Assembly: GCA_002007465.1 (NCBI GenBank)
Contig: LNAC01000275.1
Span: 1,055,321 to 1,119,320 of the forward strand
From: Ailurus styani
Lineage: Eukaryota > Chordata > Mammalia > Carnivora > Ailuridae
Reading direction: 5' to 3'
DNA length: 64,000 nucleotides
Shown here: positions 42,885-55,069 of the stretch, piece after piece
How positions within the stretch are numbered: position 1 is the stretch's first letter
How the letters are laid out: each line of letters opens with the position of its first letter
Position numbers and translations under genes: made by a program
Notes under the pieces: generated by a model
The model's database searches: none
Told to the model about the DNA's origin: nothing
The model's input: only the letters and a program-made list of their open reading frames with translations

Positions 42885-43440
42885 TGCCTTAGTTTTTATT
42901 GCTGTATACAAATTGCCACAAAATTTAGCAGCTTAAAATTACATTATCTCACAGTTCAATAGATCAGAAGTCTGGGTGTGCTTGATTGGATTCTCTGACT
43001 CCGGTCTTACAAGCCCCAAATCAAGGTGGGGCAGGGTTCTTTTTTGGAAGCTCTAGAGAAGATTCTGCTTCCAAGTTCAGTCAGATTATTGGTAGAATCC
43101 AGTTCCTGTGGTTGCTGCCAGGTGCCGGTCTCAGAAACTAGAAGCTGCTCTTTGGTCCTTGGATGTGGCCCCCTCCATCCTCAAGCCAGCAGTGGTGTGT
43201 TGAATTCTTGTGCTTCAAATCTGACTTCTGCCACCAGCCTGAGAAAGCACTGTCTTTTAAAGGGCTCATGTGACTGATTAGGTCTGCCCAGATAATCACT
43301 TCGATTAACCCAAAGTCAATTGATTAGTGACCTTAGTGATACCTGCAAAATCCCTTTTGCCATGTAACATAACTAATTGGGGCTTGATAGCTCATCGTAT
43401 TAGTGTGGGAAATCTTAAGGAATAATTTTAAACTTTTGCC
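42885..43440 (-). mobile_element. MaLR-type LTR, antisense
   Basis: The text 'ttattgctgtatacaaattg', 'agcagcttaaaattacatta' and the end 'ttttgccatgtaacataac' are the reverse complement of an MLT1-like LTR. Solo and diverged. Confidence 0.7.
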
Positions 43441-43729
43441 TACCACATATATTAAAAATGACCCCAAATGTCTTTGAAGTAAAGACTTCAGTTGCCATAA
43501 CTGTATTATCTGTGACCTGGGATCTTTCTCTATGTACAAGATGTCCACGAGAGGAAGGGGTGTATTTTAAAAAATGACAAACCTTCAAGGATTTTTCTAG
43601 TGCATTAAATGTAGTCAGCGTTCTCCTAACACACTTCAATTTTAATCTTAGTTCTACTCTAAATTATAAAATAATACTCATTATCTCATGGGTCAACATT
43701 AAAAATAATTGGAAAATATTATGATAAAA

Positions 43730-43870
43730 ATAAAATTAATCCCAATAAAATAAAATAAATCTCATTTTGCAATATATGTGTGTATCAAATCATTACATTG
43801 TACCCCTTACACTTACACAGTGTTATATGCCAATTATATCTTGATAAAGCTGGAAATAAAATAAGATGAA
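43730..43870 (+). mobile_element. L1 3' terminus fragment
   Basis: The text 'acattgtaccccttacactt' and 'atatcttgataaagctggaa' followed by an A-rich end is the L1 3' UTR terminus. Confidence 0.75.
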
Positions 43871-43959
43871 ATGACAATATATCTGATGAGAATCTGAGAA
43901 TGTGTTCTAGAGAATCCATCCTATATTTTTAACCTGGCACCACTTTTTTAAAAAATAGC

Positions 43960-44358
43960 CAAGAATATTACCCATATAAAGAAGAATGAAATCTTGCCTT
44001 TCGCTATGACATGGACAGAGCTAGAAAGCATTATGCTAAGTGAAATAAGTCAGTCAGAGAAAGACAAATGCCATATGAGTTCACTCATATGTGGAATTTA
44101 AGAAACAAAACAAACAAGCAAAGGAGAAAAAAAGAAGAGAGAGAGAGACAAACAAAGAAACAGACTCTAACTATATAGAACAAATTGACGGTTACCAGAA
44201 GAGGCAGTGGGTGGGAGCATGGGTTAAATAGGTGATGGGGATTAAGGAGTGCACTTGCTGTGATGAGCACCAGGTGTTGAGTCACTATAGTGTACACATG
44301 AAACTAATATTACACTGTATGTTAACTGGAACTTAAATAAAAACTTAAAAAAAAAACT
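43960..44358 (+). mobile_element. 5'-truncated carnivore L1, 3' end with poly-A tail
   Basis: It reads 'agcattatgctaagtgaaat', 'atgagttcactcatatgtgg', 'tgagcaccaggtgttgagtc' and 'ttaactggaacttaaataaa' plus poly-A (44348-44357). This is the end of ORF2 and the 3' UTR of a fairly young L1. Only the tail remains. Confidence 0.9.
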
Positions 44359-44708
44359 GGAAGAGTTGAGAAAGGGAGGAAACATGTATGCAATAATTAA
44401 TAACAGCAATTCTAACAGTAAAAAAAAAGTAGCGAAGAGTTGAATAATTAGTACATTTATGAAACTGAAGAAATTACAAAAGATCTCTGCTTCTTAAATT
44501 TGAAAATAGTGTGCATTACTCCTATTGGTAGACATAATGATATTTAGCACATTTCCACTTCTGGTCTATTTGAGAGATTAAATTCAATAACACATGAAGT
44601 GTTATGCATGCCTCATAAATTGTAGGGGCTGTGCTATGGGAAGGAGAAAATACAGGACATTTTTTTGATAGCCTAACATTATAATGTAATAGTAAAGAAA
44701 ACAATGAC

Positions 44709-44760
44709 AACTATTGAGTGCTTACTATGTGCCAGGTATTGGGCTATAGATAAGGGGCAC
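44709..44760 (-). repeat. MIR fragment
   Basis: The text 'ctattgagtgcttactatgt' then 'gccaggtattgggctata' is the MIR terminus in reverse. Confidence 0.65.
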
Positions 44761-44774
44761 AGACTAAAGTGCCA

Positions 44775-45005
44775 TGAGAGGTTGTGCAGGGAAGTGGCTG
44801 AAGGTGTTGGCTCAGGAATCAAGCTGTCTGGGTTCAAAGCTAGGCTATCACTAATTATGTGATAGTGGACAAGGTTTATTTTGCCTGTTTCTGGGAAATA
44901 AGCATCATCTTCAACAAACTACTTGTTGAGGGGGTTAAATTAGATCATCTATCAATGAAAAATATTTAACTCACTACCTGGCACATAACAAATGTTCAAT
45001 GAGTA
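44775..45005 (+). repeat. MIR, nearly complete
   Basis: It runs in order through 'tgttggctcaggaatcaagc', 'ctgtctgggttcaaag', 'atgtgatagtggacaagg' and 'acctggcacataacaaatgt', matching MIR from start to end. Confidence 0.85.
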
Positions 45006-45151
45006 ACAAATTTAATAATATTACTGGAGGAAAAGAAGAAGGAAGAAAAACTGGAAAGAAATTGATGCAGTAGAGTACAGTAGAGTGATCAGGAAAGGGT
45101 TTATAAAGGACATGAAGCTTGACTTGAATGCAATTAAATTAAATTTTTAAA

Positions 45152-45490
45152 CAGTTGATCCTTGAACATGAACAACATGAGTTTGAACTCTGTGGATCCA
45201 CTTATATGTGGATTTTTCCCCCGTAAATACAGTACAGTACTGTTAATAGATTTTCTCCTCTTCACGATTTTCTTAAAAACATTTTCTTTTCTCTAGCTTA
45301 CTTTATTATAAGAATACAATATATAATATATGTAACATACAAGGTATGTTGTAATTGGCTATTTATGTTATCAGTAAGGCTTCTGGTCAACAGTAGGATA
45401 TTAATAAAATTTGGGGGGAGTCAAAATTATATATGGATTTTCAACAATGTGGTGGGTGCTACCCCTAACCCCCCATATTGTTCAAGGGTC
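45152..45490 (+). mobile_element. Tigger-type (TcMar) non-autonomous DNA transposon, MER8-like
   Basis: The left end cagttgatccttgaacatg and right end tgttcaagggtc form terminal inverted repeats. Internal 'gtaaatacagtacagtactg' and 'aggcttctggtcaacagtag' match the family. The outer right bases are lost. Confidence 0.8.
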
Positions 45491-45666
45491 TATATTCTAA
45501 ATTATTTCAAATTTACCAAAAAGAATTTTTTATTTTAGAAATAAGAAACTGAATATATCTGCTTCTTTGAACAGTGAATGGTACTAGAGGCAATCCACAT
45601 ATTCTGCTTGTTGGCAAATACTAGGTCTATATAATCTCATTTTCTTCAAAGATAAGTAAACAAGTG

Positions 45667-46012
45667 TCAAGTCCATTCAAGCTGCTATAACAAAAACATA
45701 TGACTGGATGACTCATAAACAAAAGAATTTATTTCTCACGATAGGCTGAAAGTCTAAAATCAGGGTGTCAGTGTGGTTGGATTCTGGCGAAAACCCTCTT
45801 CTTCATTGCAGACTGCCAACTTCTTATTATGTCCTCACATGGTGGAAGGGACTAGGAATCTCTCTGTGGTCTCTTATAAGGTATTAATCTTATTCACGAG
45901 GGTGGGATCTAATCACCTCCCAAAGGTCCCATCTCCTAATACCATTACACTGGGCATTAGGATTTAAGCATATGAATTTTGGGAGGGCGCAAACATTCAG
46001 ACCATAGCAACA
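45667..46012 (-). mobile_element. MST/THE1-type MaLR LTR, antisense
   Basis: The text 'caagctgctataacaaaaac', 'tatttctcacgataggctg', 'ctcacatggtggaaggg' and 'aaacattcagaccatagca' is the reverse complement of a MaLR MST LTR. Solo. Confidence 0.85.
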
Positions 46013-46399
46013 AGCAGACAAACCAATAAGGCCTACTGGCTCAGAAAGCTACCATGTTATATTGGATAGGCAGACTTGTTCCCAATACATGAGACTTAAC
46101 CCAGGAAATTGATAAACCACGTTTTGATATTTATCTAGACTATGAAGAATGCTATATATGTTTTTCTTCATAATTTTATTGGCCCAAATGCCTTAGTCAT
46201 TCTTTTCCAACAAAATCCAAGTCAAGATGAACAATGACCAATCAGTAAGTTTCAACCTCCAGTCAGAAGATTGGAAAATCATCACAGCCATTTAGACCAC
46301 AAAAAGCCCAGGTTTATACCATCTAGTCCATCCATTCTGCTAAGAACCTATTGTTTGTATATTTCCTATTCAAGAACTGACTAACCCAAAACTGACCCT

Positions 46400-46990
46400 A
46401 GATGGCCAGTCAATAGACCAATTAACCAATAGCCAATTAACCAATTAACAATCATCTCTTTTTCCAATATATAACCCTATGATGAGATAAAGCACCTTGA
46501 CTTTCTTCTGAAGAACCATTCCTTCTCCACTTTCCATCCATGATTTTCAGGCATAGCTGACATCAGGTGTAGAATTTCGACTGGGTCTGGGTAATCAGAG
46601 CATTGAAATACCTTAGCATTTGCTCTTGGTTCATGGACTCACAATCAAAACTAGGTCAATAAAATCTTTCCAGGGAATTTTAATAGAATTAATCAACAAT
46701 TTTAGGGTCGCTAAAATGGTCGAATATAGGTATGAAGCTCCTGGTGGGTAACTTCTTCTACAGGGGAAGAGGTTGCCTAGGAATGAAGACAACCCAAAGA
46801 AAACAAACTCAGAAATGGAGAAACTCAGTCCTGAAGATGTCATTTGAACACCTATATCCAGCCATGCAGTAAAGATCATCCCTCTGGACTTTGAAGTTTC
46901 TGAGCCAATAAGTTATTTATATGTTGTTTAAGTACACCTGAATTTTCATTTCTGTTACTCTCAACCAAACATGTTCTAATTCAGATTTAA
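46400..46990 (+). mobile_element. Possible old LTR, family not identified
   Basis: The 3' part ('ctgagccaataagttattta' to 'ctctcaaccaaacatgttct') has the layout of an LTR 3' end. The upstream portion contains repeated 'ccaattaaccaat' units. Confidence 0.4.
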
Positions 46991-47350
46991 TATGGCTGCA
47001 TCACCCATCCAGATTGAGTAGTTAACTTTAGTCCCAATTATAGAATACTGGTGGACAGAATTTTTATCTCCTGGTCCAATCAGTGATGTTTAGTATCAGA
47101 CAAGCTCTCAGAGTACAAACATGCCTATTGTTAGTGCTTACCCCAGTGGGTGGGTAAAGAGAGGTACTTTTCATCAAATAGGGACAGAGATATATATCAA
47201 AAGTCATTTGCCTCATTGCCTAAGGACATTTTGGAAAAGAGTAATCATTAAAGGGAATTTTCTATAATTATCATGAAACCACAGCAAGCAAAATATGTGT
47301 GACTTTTACAATCAGAGAATAAGAACATTTATTTAAAAAAGGAAAAAATA

Positions 47351-47590
47351 GGGGCGCCTGGGTGGCTCAGTGGGTTAAAGCCTCTGCCTTTGGCTCAGGT
47401 CATGATCTCAGGGTCCTGGGATCGAGCCCCACATCNACCAGGTGTTCCATCTGGTGTGGGGCTGCTCAGCAGGGAGCTGCTCAGCATCGGGCTGCTCAGC
47501 AGGGAGCCTGCTTCCTCCTCTCTCTGCCTGCCTCTCTGCCTACTTGTGATCTCTCTCTCTCTCTCTGTCAAATGAATAAATAAATAAATA
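47351..47590 (+). mobile_element. Can-SINE with internal duplication
   Basis: It starts ggggcgcctgggtggctcag and contains one ambiguous base (47436). The usual 'ctgctcagcagggagc' segment is present in about three partial copies between 47461 and 47510. The tail is aataaataaataaataagg. Confidence 0.93.
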
Positions 47591-48468
47591 AGGAAAACTA
47601 ATCTTGTTCTTTTGTTAAATTCAGTGGTTGCTAGGAGTTTTTATTTTTCCAAATAATTTTAGTTAATGTTTAGTAATGGAAATCCATGCAGCAAAAATGT
47701 TTCCTTTAAGTCATTTGAAAGAAGGAGGATAATCCTGAGATGATACGATGGAAAGCCAAAGTCAGGTTAGGCATTCTTCTTTTCTGTGGAAGTCTCTTGA
47801 GTCTCACACTCTTGGGCCAAATTCCTCTAGCCAGTCCCTAACTGTCGCTAGCTACTTCTCTTCCTAAGGCACACTCATTCCATGAATTCATCTGATATAC
47901 TGCTAAGTAAACTTTAGAGACTATTTAAAACAGATTGCATTTGGGATATGTTTCTAAGAAGTTAAAAATTATGAAATATAAGAAAGGGAGGAAACCTAAT
48001 ATGATCGAAAATCCTCAAACAACTTGATGTGACTGGTGTTTATCTGTCCTAATGCAGACTGTGGCTAGTTGGGTCCTCAGTCCTTTACTCCTAAGTTCAT
48101 CTTTTTTCTCTCGAAGTGAGTGGTCAGCCAAGCTGGGTCATCACAGAGTGGAAGAGCTGTTGGAAGTTTTTCTGGTCTAACACCTTCATTTTCCAGAAAG
48201 AGGGGACCTAGCCTCAGAAAATGAAGTCTAATAAGTGAAGTTAAAAGAGAAGAGCTTTCCAGGAAGGAAAAACTACTTGAACAAAGGCAACTTGAGAAAA
48301 GCTTGCACTCAGGGACAAAATTTTTGACAATGAATTTGGATGTGGCTTCTGATGCTTGAGCAGTGGACTGTAAACATAGGAGAGGTAAATTATTAAGTCC
48401 AAGTTATAGAAAAATTTCCAAGTCAATGTGAAGAGTTTTTCTTTCTTTTTTGAAAAAAAGACTTTATA
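47591..48468. other. Intergenic, nothing recognised
   Basis: Unique sequence between two SINEs. Confidence 0.6.
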
Positions 48469-48651
48469 GGGGCATCTGGGTGTCTCAGTCAGTTAAGACT
48501 CTGCCTCTGGCTCAGGTCATGATCCCAGGGTCTTGGGATCCTGCTTGTCCCTGCTCATTAGGGACACTGCTTCTCCCTCTGCCCCTCCCCTGGCTCGTGC
48601 TTTCTTTTAAACAAACACACACACACACACACACAAATAAATCTTAAACAA
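48469..48651 (+). mobile_element. Can-SINE with (CA)n tail
   Basis: It starts ggggcatctgggtgtctcag. The A-tail has been replaced by a CA microsatellite (48612-48634). The flanking actttata and actttgta approximate a duplication. Confidence 0.9.
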
Positions 48652-48862
48652 ACTTTGTAAAACATACAAAAGTGGGTAAAATCTGATAATGAACTCCATG
48701 TAGTTATCACCCATCTTCCATAATGATCAACTCTTGGCCAATTTTATTCAGTCTGTGTCTCCACTTCCTCCCTCCTTTCCATGCCCCCAGGTTATTTTGA
48801 AGCAAATCTCAGCCGTAACATCAATTTATCTGTAAATATTTTGGTATATATCTCCAAGTGAA
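48652..48862. repeat. Ancient interspersed repeat, probably LINE-derived
   Basis: The text 'gtagttatcacccatcttcc' and 'ttattttgaagcaaatctca' is a familiar mammalian repeat motif, but I cannot name the family with certainty. Confidence 0.45.
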
Positions 48863-50290
48863 AAAAAAGGTTTTTAACTATCTTATAGATAGGAGGAAGC
48901 CTTCGAATATGTGTAACCTGGGAAGCAACATGTTCAGAACTGTGCTTTTTGGAAAGGCTATTCTGACAATTTATGTGTGGGATGGGCAAGGAAGGAACAG
49001 GGCATGGTAAGCACTTCATAGTCCCCATTGCTATCAACACATATGCTACTTTAAAATTAGTTCCTATTTTCCAAGTTTAATACATGCTGTATGGTTTTCT
49101 ATGCTGGTATTGAAAGTAGAAATAATTTATACGCTCTTGGCCAATGGAGCTATTTCCCTTTTGGAGGTTTTGTCATCCTGACATTTCAGTTTCATGGTTT
49201 GTAATTCTTTTATTCATTGAGGTGTATGGCAATAATGTAAGTGTGAATTTTTCTATTTCTACTTATATATTAAATATTCATCTTTTATTTTATTATATTG
49301 CTCATAAGGACATTCTGAGTACTAGCTTGATGTTTATGGAAGAGGAAAAAGGCTTTCTTAGCTCTAAAAAATTGCCTTTGAGTTCCTTGTCTCTATAAAT
49401 AGCAAAATATATCACATAAATTATTCAGGTGATATGAAAATAAAATAAATACATTTCAAATGGCCATATAAGAGATCATTTCTCTGTGTATCAGGTCCTC
49501 GTTCCTATAGACACTGCAAAGCCATGAAAGATTGAAATATTTTCTGAATGAGAGAACTTTCAGCATGAGGCACCTCACAGGGCATTGTGAACAGAAATTA
49601 AAATAAACCCTGTCTGGCCCTAGGGTTCATGTTGAATATTTAGAAGTTGGAAATCCTCATTTCAGGGTACATTTTTCTTTAACCCCATCATCTCAACATG
49701 CAACAACAGTACTAGAGAATAGATAAAGAGTGTCTGTCTGGCCAGCTGAGTCTGCTGTCCTTTCACATTGCTGGATGATTTCCAGAGTACAGTAGAAGCT
49801 TTTAGATCCTAAATCCATACAGTACATCTTCTGCTTTTAATTTATCCTTTGAAGATAAACACAAATGGAAAGACCAAATAACTCACTTTCCAGTCAAAGT
49901 GCTCACATTTTCCATCTGGCGTATTATGTATTACGAAACAGTACAGTTTTCATACCAGGGCTCATCTGCCATATATTTATAATCCGAAATGTCACGTGAT
50001 CCATTGAGAAGAAATCACAATTACACATGATTGCTATATTTACCTCCTTATATTTCCTACTAGAAACTTTTCCCAACTGGTTATTTCTATCAGTTGTGAG
50101 GAATCATTAGAGAAAAGCCCAAGGGGAGAGCCAGCAAGTTCATAAAATTATAAAAAAAAAAAAAAATCTTTGTCTAACCATCACAGTAGCTTATTTTTGA
50201 AACTCTCACCTTTTTCAATGTATTTTTCCCATTTTTAATCCATCAGTTAATTAATTAAATTTTTAGAAGAATTTTGCCAATAGCACTTAT
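48863..50290. other. Intergenic, nothing recognised
   Basis: AT-rich unique sequence. Ends with an A-run near 50151-50166. Confidence 0.55.
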
Positions 50291-50293
50291 TTA

Positions 50294-50436
50294 CTTGTTT
50301 TTTAATTTCAGCTTTATTGAAGAACAATTGACAAAGAAAATTTTAAGATATTTAAGCGTACATCATGGCCATTTGATATACATATTCATTATGAAAAGAT
50401 TCCCCCATCTAGTTAATTAACACATTTTGAGATGTA
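50294..50436 (-). mobile_element. L1 3' UTR fragment
   Basis: The text 'agctttattgaagaacaatt' and 'gatttcccccatctagttaa'-like text is antisense L1M 3' UTR. Diverged. Confidence 0.55.
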
Positions 50437-50944
50437 TTTTTAAATCAAAACACAAGACTGATAGATGACAGATAATCAAGAATTTTCATAGCCAAAACTC
50501 TCCTAAGTGCTTGAAATTTCAGACAGACCAGAAGGAAGGGATAAGAGCATGTGGTGACTGGTATAATTTGCCAGGCCAATAAATACATCATGCTACCAAA
50601 AAGTCTGTCTTTGACTGTGAAGTCATGCGTGTCTTCTGAAAAAAGAATTCAGGTTGCTGTACAGGATTTCAGGCTTAAAAACTCAGAGATGTTCCCAGAG
50701 CTTTCCCAAACTTCTCATTATCACCGAGGAAAAGCAGGAAACCTGAGTTCTCAGTACTGATCACCCCCTGGTGGGTTGCACTTGGCCATGTTGCTGATTT
50801 TTATGTTCTCAGTGCCTCACTTTTTTTTTTTAATTTTCGAATAAGGTAGGACTTTAATCATAAAAACAATTTTAAAAGAGCACACACATAGAAGACGGTA
50901 ATTGCTGTCCTTTTTACTTATCTAAATCTGGGAGATCAAGATTG

Positions 50945-51720
50945 CCAACAATCATTCAGCCACAAAATTTATTGACTGTCCATTCGATAAATTGTTCTTG
51001 CTGCTGGGGATCTACAGTGAACCAGACTGCCTCTCTGCTGTACTGGGTAGAGAGGGGGAAGTCAGACACTGAGGGAAGTAATTTCATCTTAAGTGCCACA
51101 AATATTTCAAAAGGCGGAGAAAAATGCACTGCGGGACTGAATGATAGGGTGTGCTAACCGAACGTGGGTAGTTCAAGAAGGCCTTCTAGAAGAACTGAGG
51201 CAAAAGTTGAGTGAAGAATTGGGGATAGTAAAAGGCGGGAGGTGGAGGAGAGGCTGATTGCATTTGTGCAATTGAAAGGAGGCCGGTAGCTGGAGTAGAG
51301 CAGGGTGGATGGGTATTTTTTTTTTTTTTTACATCATTGCAAGTGTAAGTGGGCCAACTTTATGCCTCTGGCAAGTCCATCTTGGCATATCTGCAATCCA
51401 TTTGCAGAAGTGCTTTGAGCTTTGGCAAATCAGTTGGGAAGTTTTAGCTTGGCATTCAACAGAGGACTTGGCATGAAAGGATGCTGACGAAGTGAAGACG
51501 AGGCCCCGACAGGAGAGGGCTGGGTGGCGAATGGGAGGTGAGAAGGGGAAGTCCATGCAGGCAGCACATTCAAGGTCAACCAAGCTCACAGACACCTTGT
51601 TGAGGATACCTGACTATACCAGGGGCAATGGAGAACCATAGAAGGGTTTTAAGCAGGAGAGAAGTTTGTCTGGAAAAGGGAGGAAATGATCCAGAGATGC
51701 CTTTAAGAAATCCACTTGTA
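50945..51720 (+). mobile_element. LINE2 (L2) copy, interrupted
   Basis: The left part follows L2 ('ttgctgctggggatctacag', 'aagaaggccttctagaagaa', 'ggaggccggtagctggag'), and the right part resumes as 'ggcaatggagaaccatagaa' and 'gggttttaagcaggagag'. About 250 bases at 51318-51590 do not fit L2 and start with poly-T. Confidence 0.75.
51318..51530 (-). pseudogene. Candidate processed retrocopy inserted in an L2 (parent unknown)
   Basis: It begins at a T14 run, which is a poly-A tail on the minus strand. It interrupts an otherwise collinear L2 and is more CpG-containing than its surroundings. Flanks gggtggatggg and gggtggcgaatggg could be a decayed duplication. I do not recognise the parent transcript. 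Confidence 0.35.
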
Positions 51721-53860
51721 GGTGTTATAGGTCTGGAGCTTAAAGATAAGTCTGACCCCAAACCTAGTTCTTCAGTTTCATGCTGATTCTAGGAAACCCT
51801 GATATTCTTTCAATACTTTCCTTTTTGCCTGCAATGGCCCAACTTGGTTTCTGCTGCTTGCAATGGAAGAACCCAAACTAGTATGATAGTATATAAATAA
51901 CGGTGAAAATGGCATCAATTCACACAAGACAGATATTCAGTTTTATTCAGTTTAATTTATTGAATAAAGAAACAGAGCAAAATGGTCAGAGTTTACTGAC
52001 ACTGCATCCCTGTTGGGAGTATGTTGAGCCACCAGGCCTGCGAGGCCTCTGTGCCCAGTTGAAAGATTATACGTGAATGTTCTCCAGGGGCAAATGAAAT
52101 GTAAAATATTCTCTCTAAAAATGGACCATATTCAATGTCATTAAGAATAGACGTTGCAAGAAGTACAGATTATGTAGAGAAAAATTAGTGTTAACACTGT
52201 GCATGAACTTTATTAAAGAAATCTACTGCGAAATATCAAGCCACATATATTAGACACAGTTAAAATCTATCAAAATTTTTGTCTCATTTTTATAGTCATT
52301 AGGGTTTTTTTCCTGATTATCTGGGAATCTAATTTTTAAAGTTAATATTGAAAGTTTTCCATCAGTTAACATTTGATAGGTATGGATAGAACCCAAATTA
52401 GCTAGACTATCTCCCCAGGATAAATAATATCATTTTACTTGACTTCTTTTCTTTTCTTTTATGGCTTACACCATTTTATTTGTTTAATTTTTTAATTAAA
52501 ACCTTTTTACTATTGAAGTATAGTTGACATATAATGTTATATTAGTTTCAGGTATATAATATTGTGCTCCATTTTTATTTTACCTGAGTTTTTTCCAGTT
52601 CCTGTGATAAGGAATAAAAAAAATCAATTTCTTATCAACTTGTCTTACTTCAGTAGATTAATTTTCCATTTTATCCACTTCATGACCGAAATGGCAGCAT
52701 CCCTTTGAAAAATCTCTTCCTACACACATTCATGAAAAGGTTTGACTAAAATTAATGAAGTGAAGTCATTCAATTTTGACAGTGACTTTCAGAGGTAGGA
52801 TCAACAATGTGTAAATAGCCTTAAGAATCCATTGAATTTAAAGTAAAGAAAGAAAACCTATAAAAGCACATAAAAATTTATGAACTCTAGGGGTTATCTG
52901 ATTTACACATGATTTCTTTTCATAAATTCGGGCATAAGGGTAACCTATTTCTCACCCCCATCTTTTGTTTATTCTTCCTGTTCCTATGCCTGATTACATG
53001 TGGATTTAGTCTAGACATACCAACCATTAAGCAACCAATTTCACAGTTAAGTGAGTTGTCTGTCTTTGGATTTCCTGGTCTCTTAAGCCCTATTGTCTTC
53101 TTCCCTAGAGATCACCAAATGATGTACCATGGTGGGTGTGTCATTTCAGAGATATGACTCAGTGGCTCTGATGCTGGTGGAGAACATTTCTGGTAGAATC
53201 CCCATCCTCTGCTGTGCCCTGCGATTTTCTTTTGCCTAGAGCAAAATTCTCAGTTTTACATTGAGTTTTGAGGCGTTGAGGCAGTCATTAGGAACCTTTC
53301 CTATGATGACAGGCATAGAGGTACTCCCCAAATGTTAAGGAGACAAACACGAAATCAGTTTTACACTCTTAATGCTGTTAATTTCTAATTAACGTGCCTT
53401 TTCTTCTGACACCTTCTTGAAGGACGCATATTTAATTTTTCTATTACATTGCTTTCAGTTCCCATTAACCTCTCAAGCTTGGGCTAATGGTTTGCAACTT
53501 TTTAAATTACATTTTATCGAATTCGGGAACAAATTAAAAAGCAGATGTTTTCATGACTGTGATTCAAGAAAAACAGCCCATCCCTAAACAATATTGGTCA
53601 TGTCTCTTTCAATGCAAGGGTCCAAAATCTATCTAGCCTGAGCAAAAGAGGGAATGTGTTGGCTCCTCTAACTGAAAAGCACACAAGCATCAGATCCAGC
53701 TGGATACAGATGGTTAATATGTGACATCAGGACCCCTCTCCTTCCAACACTCCTGACTTTGCCTTCTTCAAATCAGCTTATTTTCAGAAAGGACTTCCCC
53801 TATTTCCAAATACAGTGATGAGATGTCTATCCACGTTTCTCCTCTGCTAATTTAATAACT
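51721..53860. other. Intergenic, mostly unrecognised
   Basis: Contains an antisense L1 3' UTR fragment at about 52470-52575 ('tgaagtatagttgacatata', 'gttatattagtttcaggt'). The remainder is unique AT-rich DNA. Confidence 0.6.
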
Positions 53861-53869
53861 CCAGCAGAA

Positions 53870-54640
53870 AGAATGCCTCTTTCCCCATTAATGGGGTCTT
53901 TCAGGGGCTCAGTAGATAGCACTGTTCTTTCATGCCTAGGTTCTGAGTCAATTGAGAAATAAGATGAACACTAAGGGGCCCAAATATCACCTTTATTACT
54001 GGCAAAGGCTATCGGTTGGCACTAAAGCCCCATGGACCTCCTAGTAGGAACCGTAGGATTAGGTACACTTTTCTACTCAGTCCTGGGTCCAGAGGGTACT
54101 GCACTGGGCTGAGCCTCCCAAAGGAGCCTCGGTGAGCAGGCTAGGCTGGTGAATAAACCAATTTATTCTTCTCAAGTTTACCAATTAGGTAACCCACTCT
54201 TCCTCTGAAAACTTGGGTGGAGTTTGGGGAGAGGGAAGAAAGGCCAGGACTTTTCCACTGCTAGTAGAGTAACTTCAATATGGAAGGAAATGTCATGGAT
54301 GTGGAGAAAGTTCCTTCCTAGTCTTTCCTGGGTCTTAGTTCTCTCAACCCGTTGAATTAATCATTGAACCCACCTGCAGCCAAGAGTGTAGTTGTCCCCC
54401 TCCAGGGGGCAGTCCTGCTTCTTCCTTTATGGGGCCACTCCCAATACCAAGCACCCCTCCATTGAGAATCCTTCTGAGACTTCCAGTGGGCTAGGTACTT
54501 TCGATGCCAGAAAGCTCTGAAGTGGGTCAAAGAAATAGATTAACTCAACTAACTCCAGAGCCAGTTTATATCCAAGGCTGAGTTAGTTTAATGCTAAATC
54601 TCTCACTTTCTAAGGAACCCAAAGGGTTAATGGGACATAC
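53870..54640 (-). repeat. Possible unidentified LTR-like block
   Basis: A 0.75-kb block with a higher GC content than its flanks. On the minus strand it contains AATAAAGG near 53991-53998, consistent with an LTR polyadenylation signal. I cannot assign a family. Confidence 0.3.
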
Positions 54641-54821
54641 ATGATTTCCCTAGCACTGACTTCACATTTATCACTTGTAGGAAACTAGATAATATGCAAC
54701 CCCCTAAAGCAGTCATCCCCAGCAAAATGATGTACCCAGAACTGAGTATTTAGTGTTTCCAAAGAGTATTGCAGAGACTTAGAGGTGTCTGAAGAAAACA
54801 GAGTAGAAGAAAATCTTGTTT

Positions 54822-55010
54822 GGGCGCCTGGGTGGCTCAGTGGGTTAAAGCCTCTGCCTTTGGCTCAGGTGATGATCTCAGGGTCCTGGGATCGAGGCCC
54901 GCATCGGGCTCTCTGCTCAGCAGGGAGCCTGCTTCCTCCTCTCTCTCTCTGCCTACTTGTGATCTCTCTCTCTGTGTGTGTCAAATAAATAAATAAATAA
55001 TCTAAAAAAA
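54822..55010 (+). mobile_element. Can-SINE
   Basis: It starts gggcgcctgggtggctcagt. The near-duplication aaaatcttgtt (before) and aaaatcttggtt (after) brackets it. Confidence 0.96.
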
Positions 55011-55069
55011 AAAAATCTTGGTTTTAGCCTTGCCAAATACACAGCCGTTGATACTGGGTACCTGGAGTC

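Noticed and set aside
43026..43277. 83-codon plus-strand frame
   Set aside because: It lies within an antisense MaLR LTR.
43960..44358. Possible active L1
   Set aside because: Only the last 400 bases of the element are present; no intact ORF1 or ORF2.
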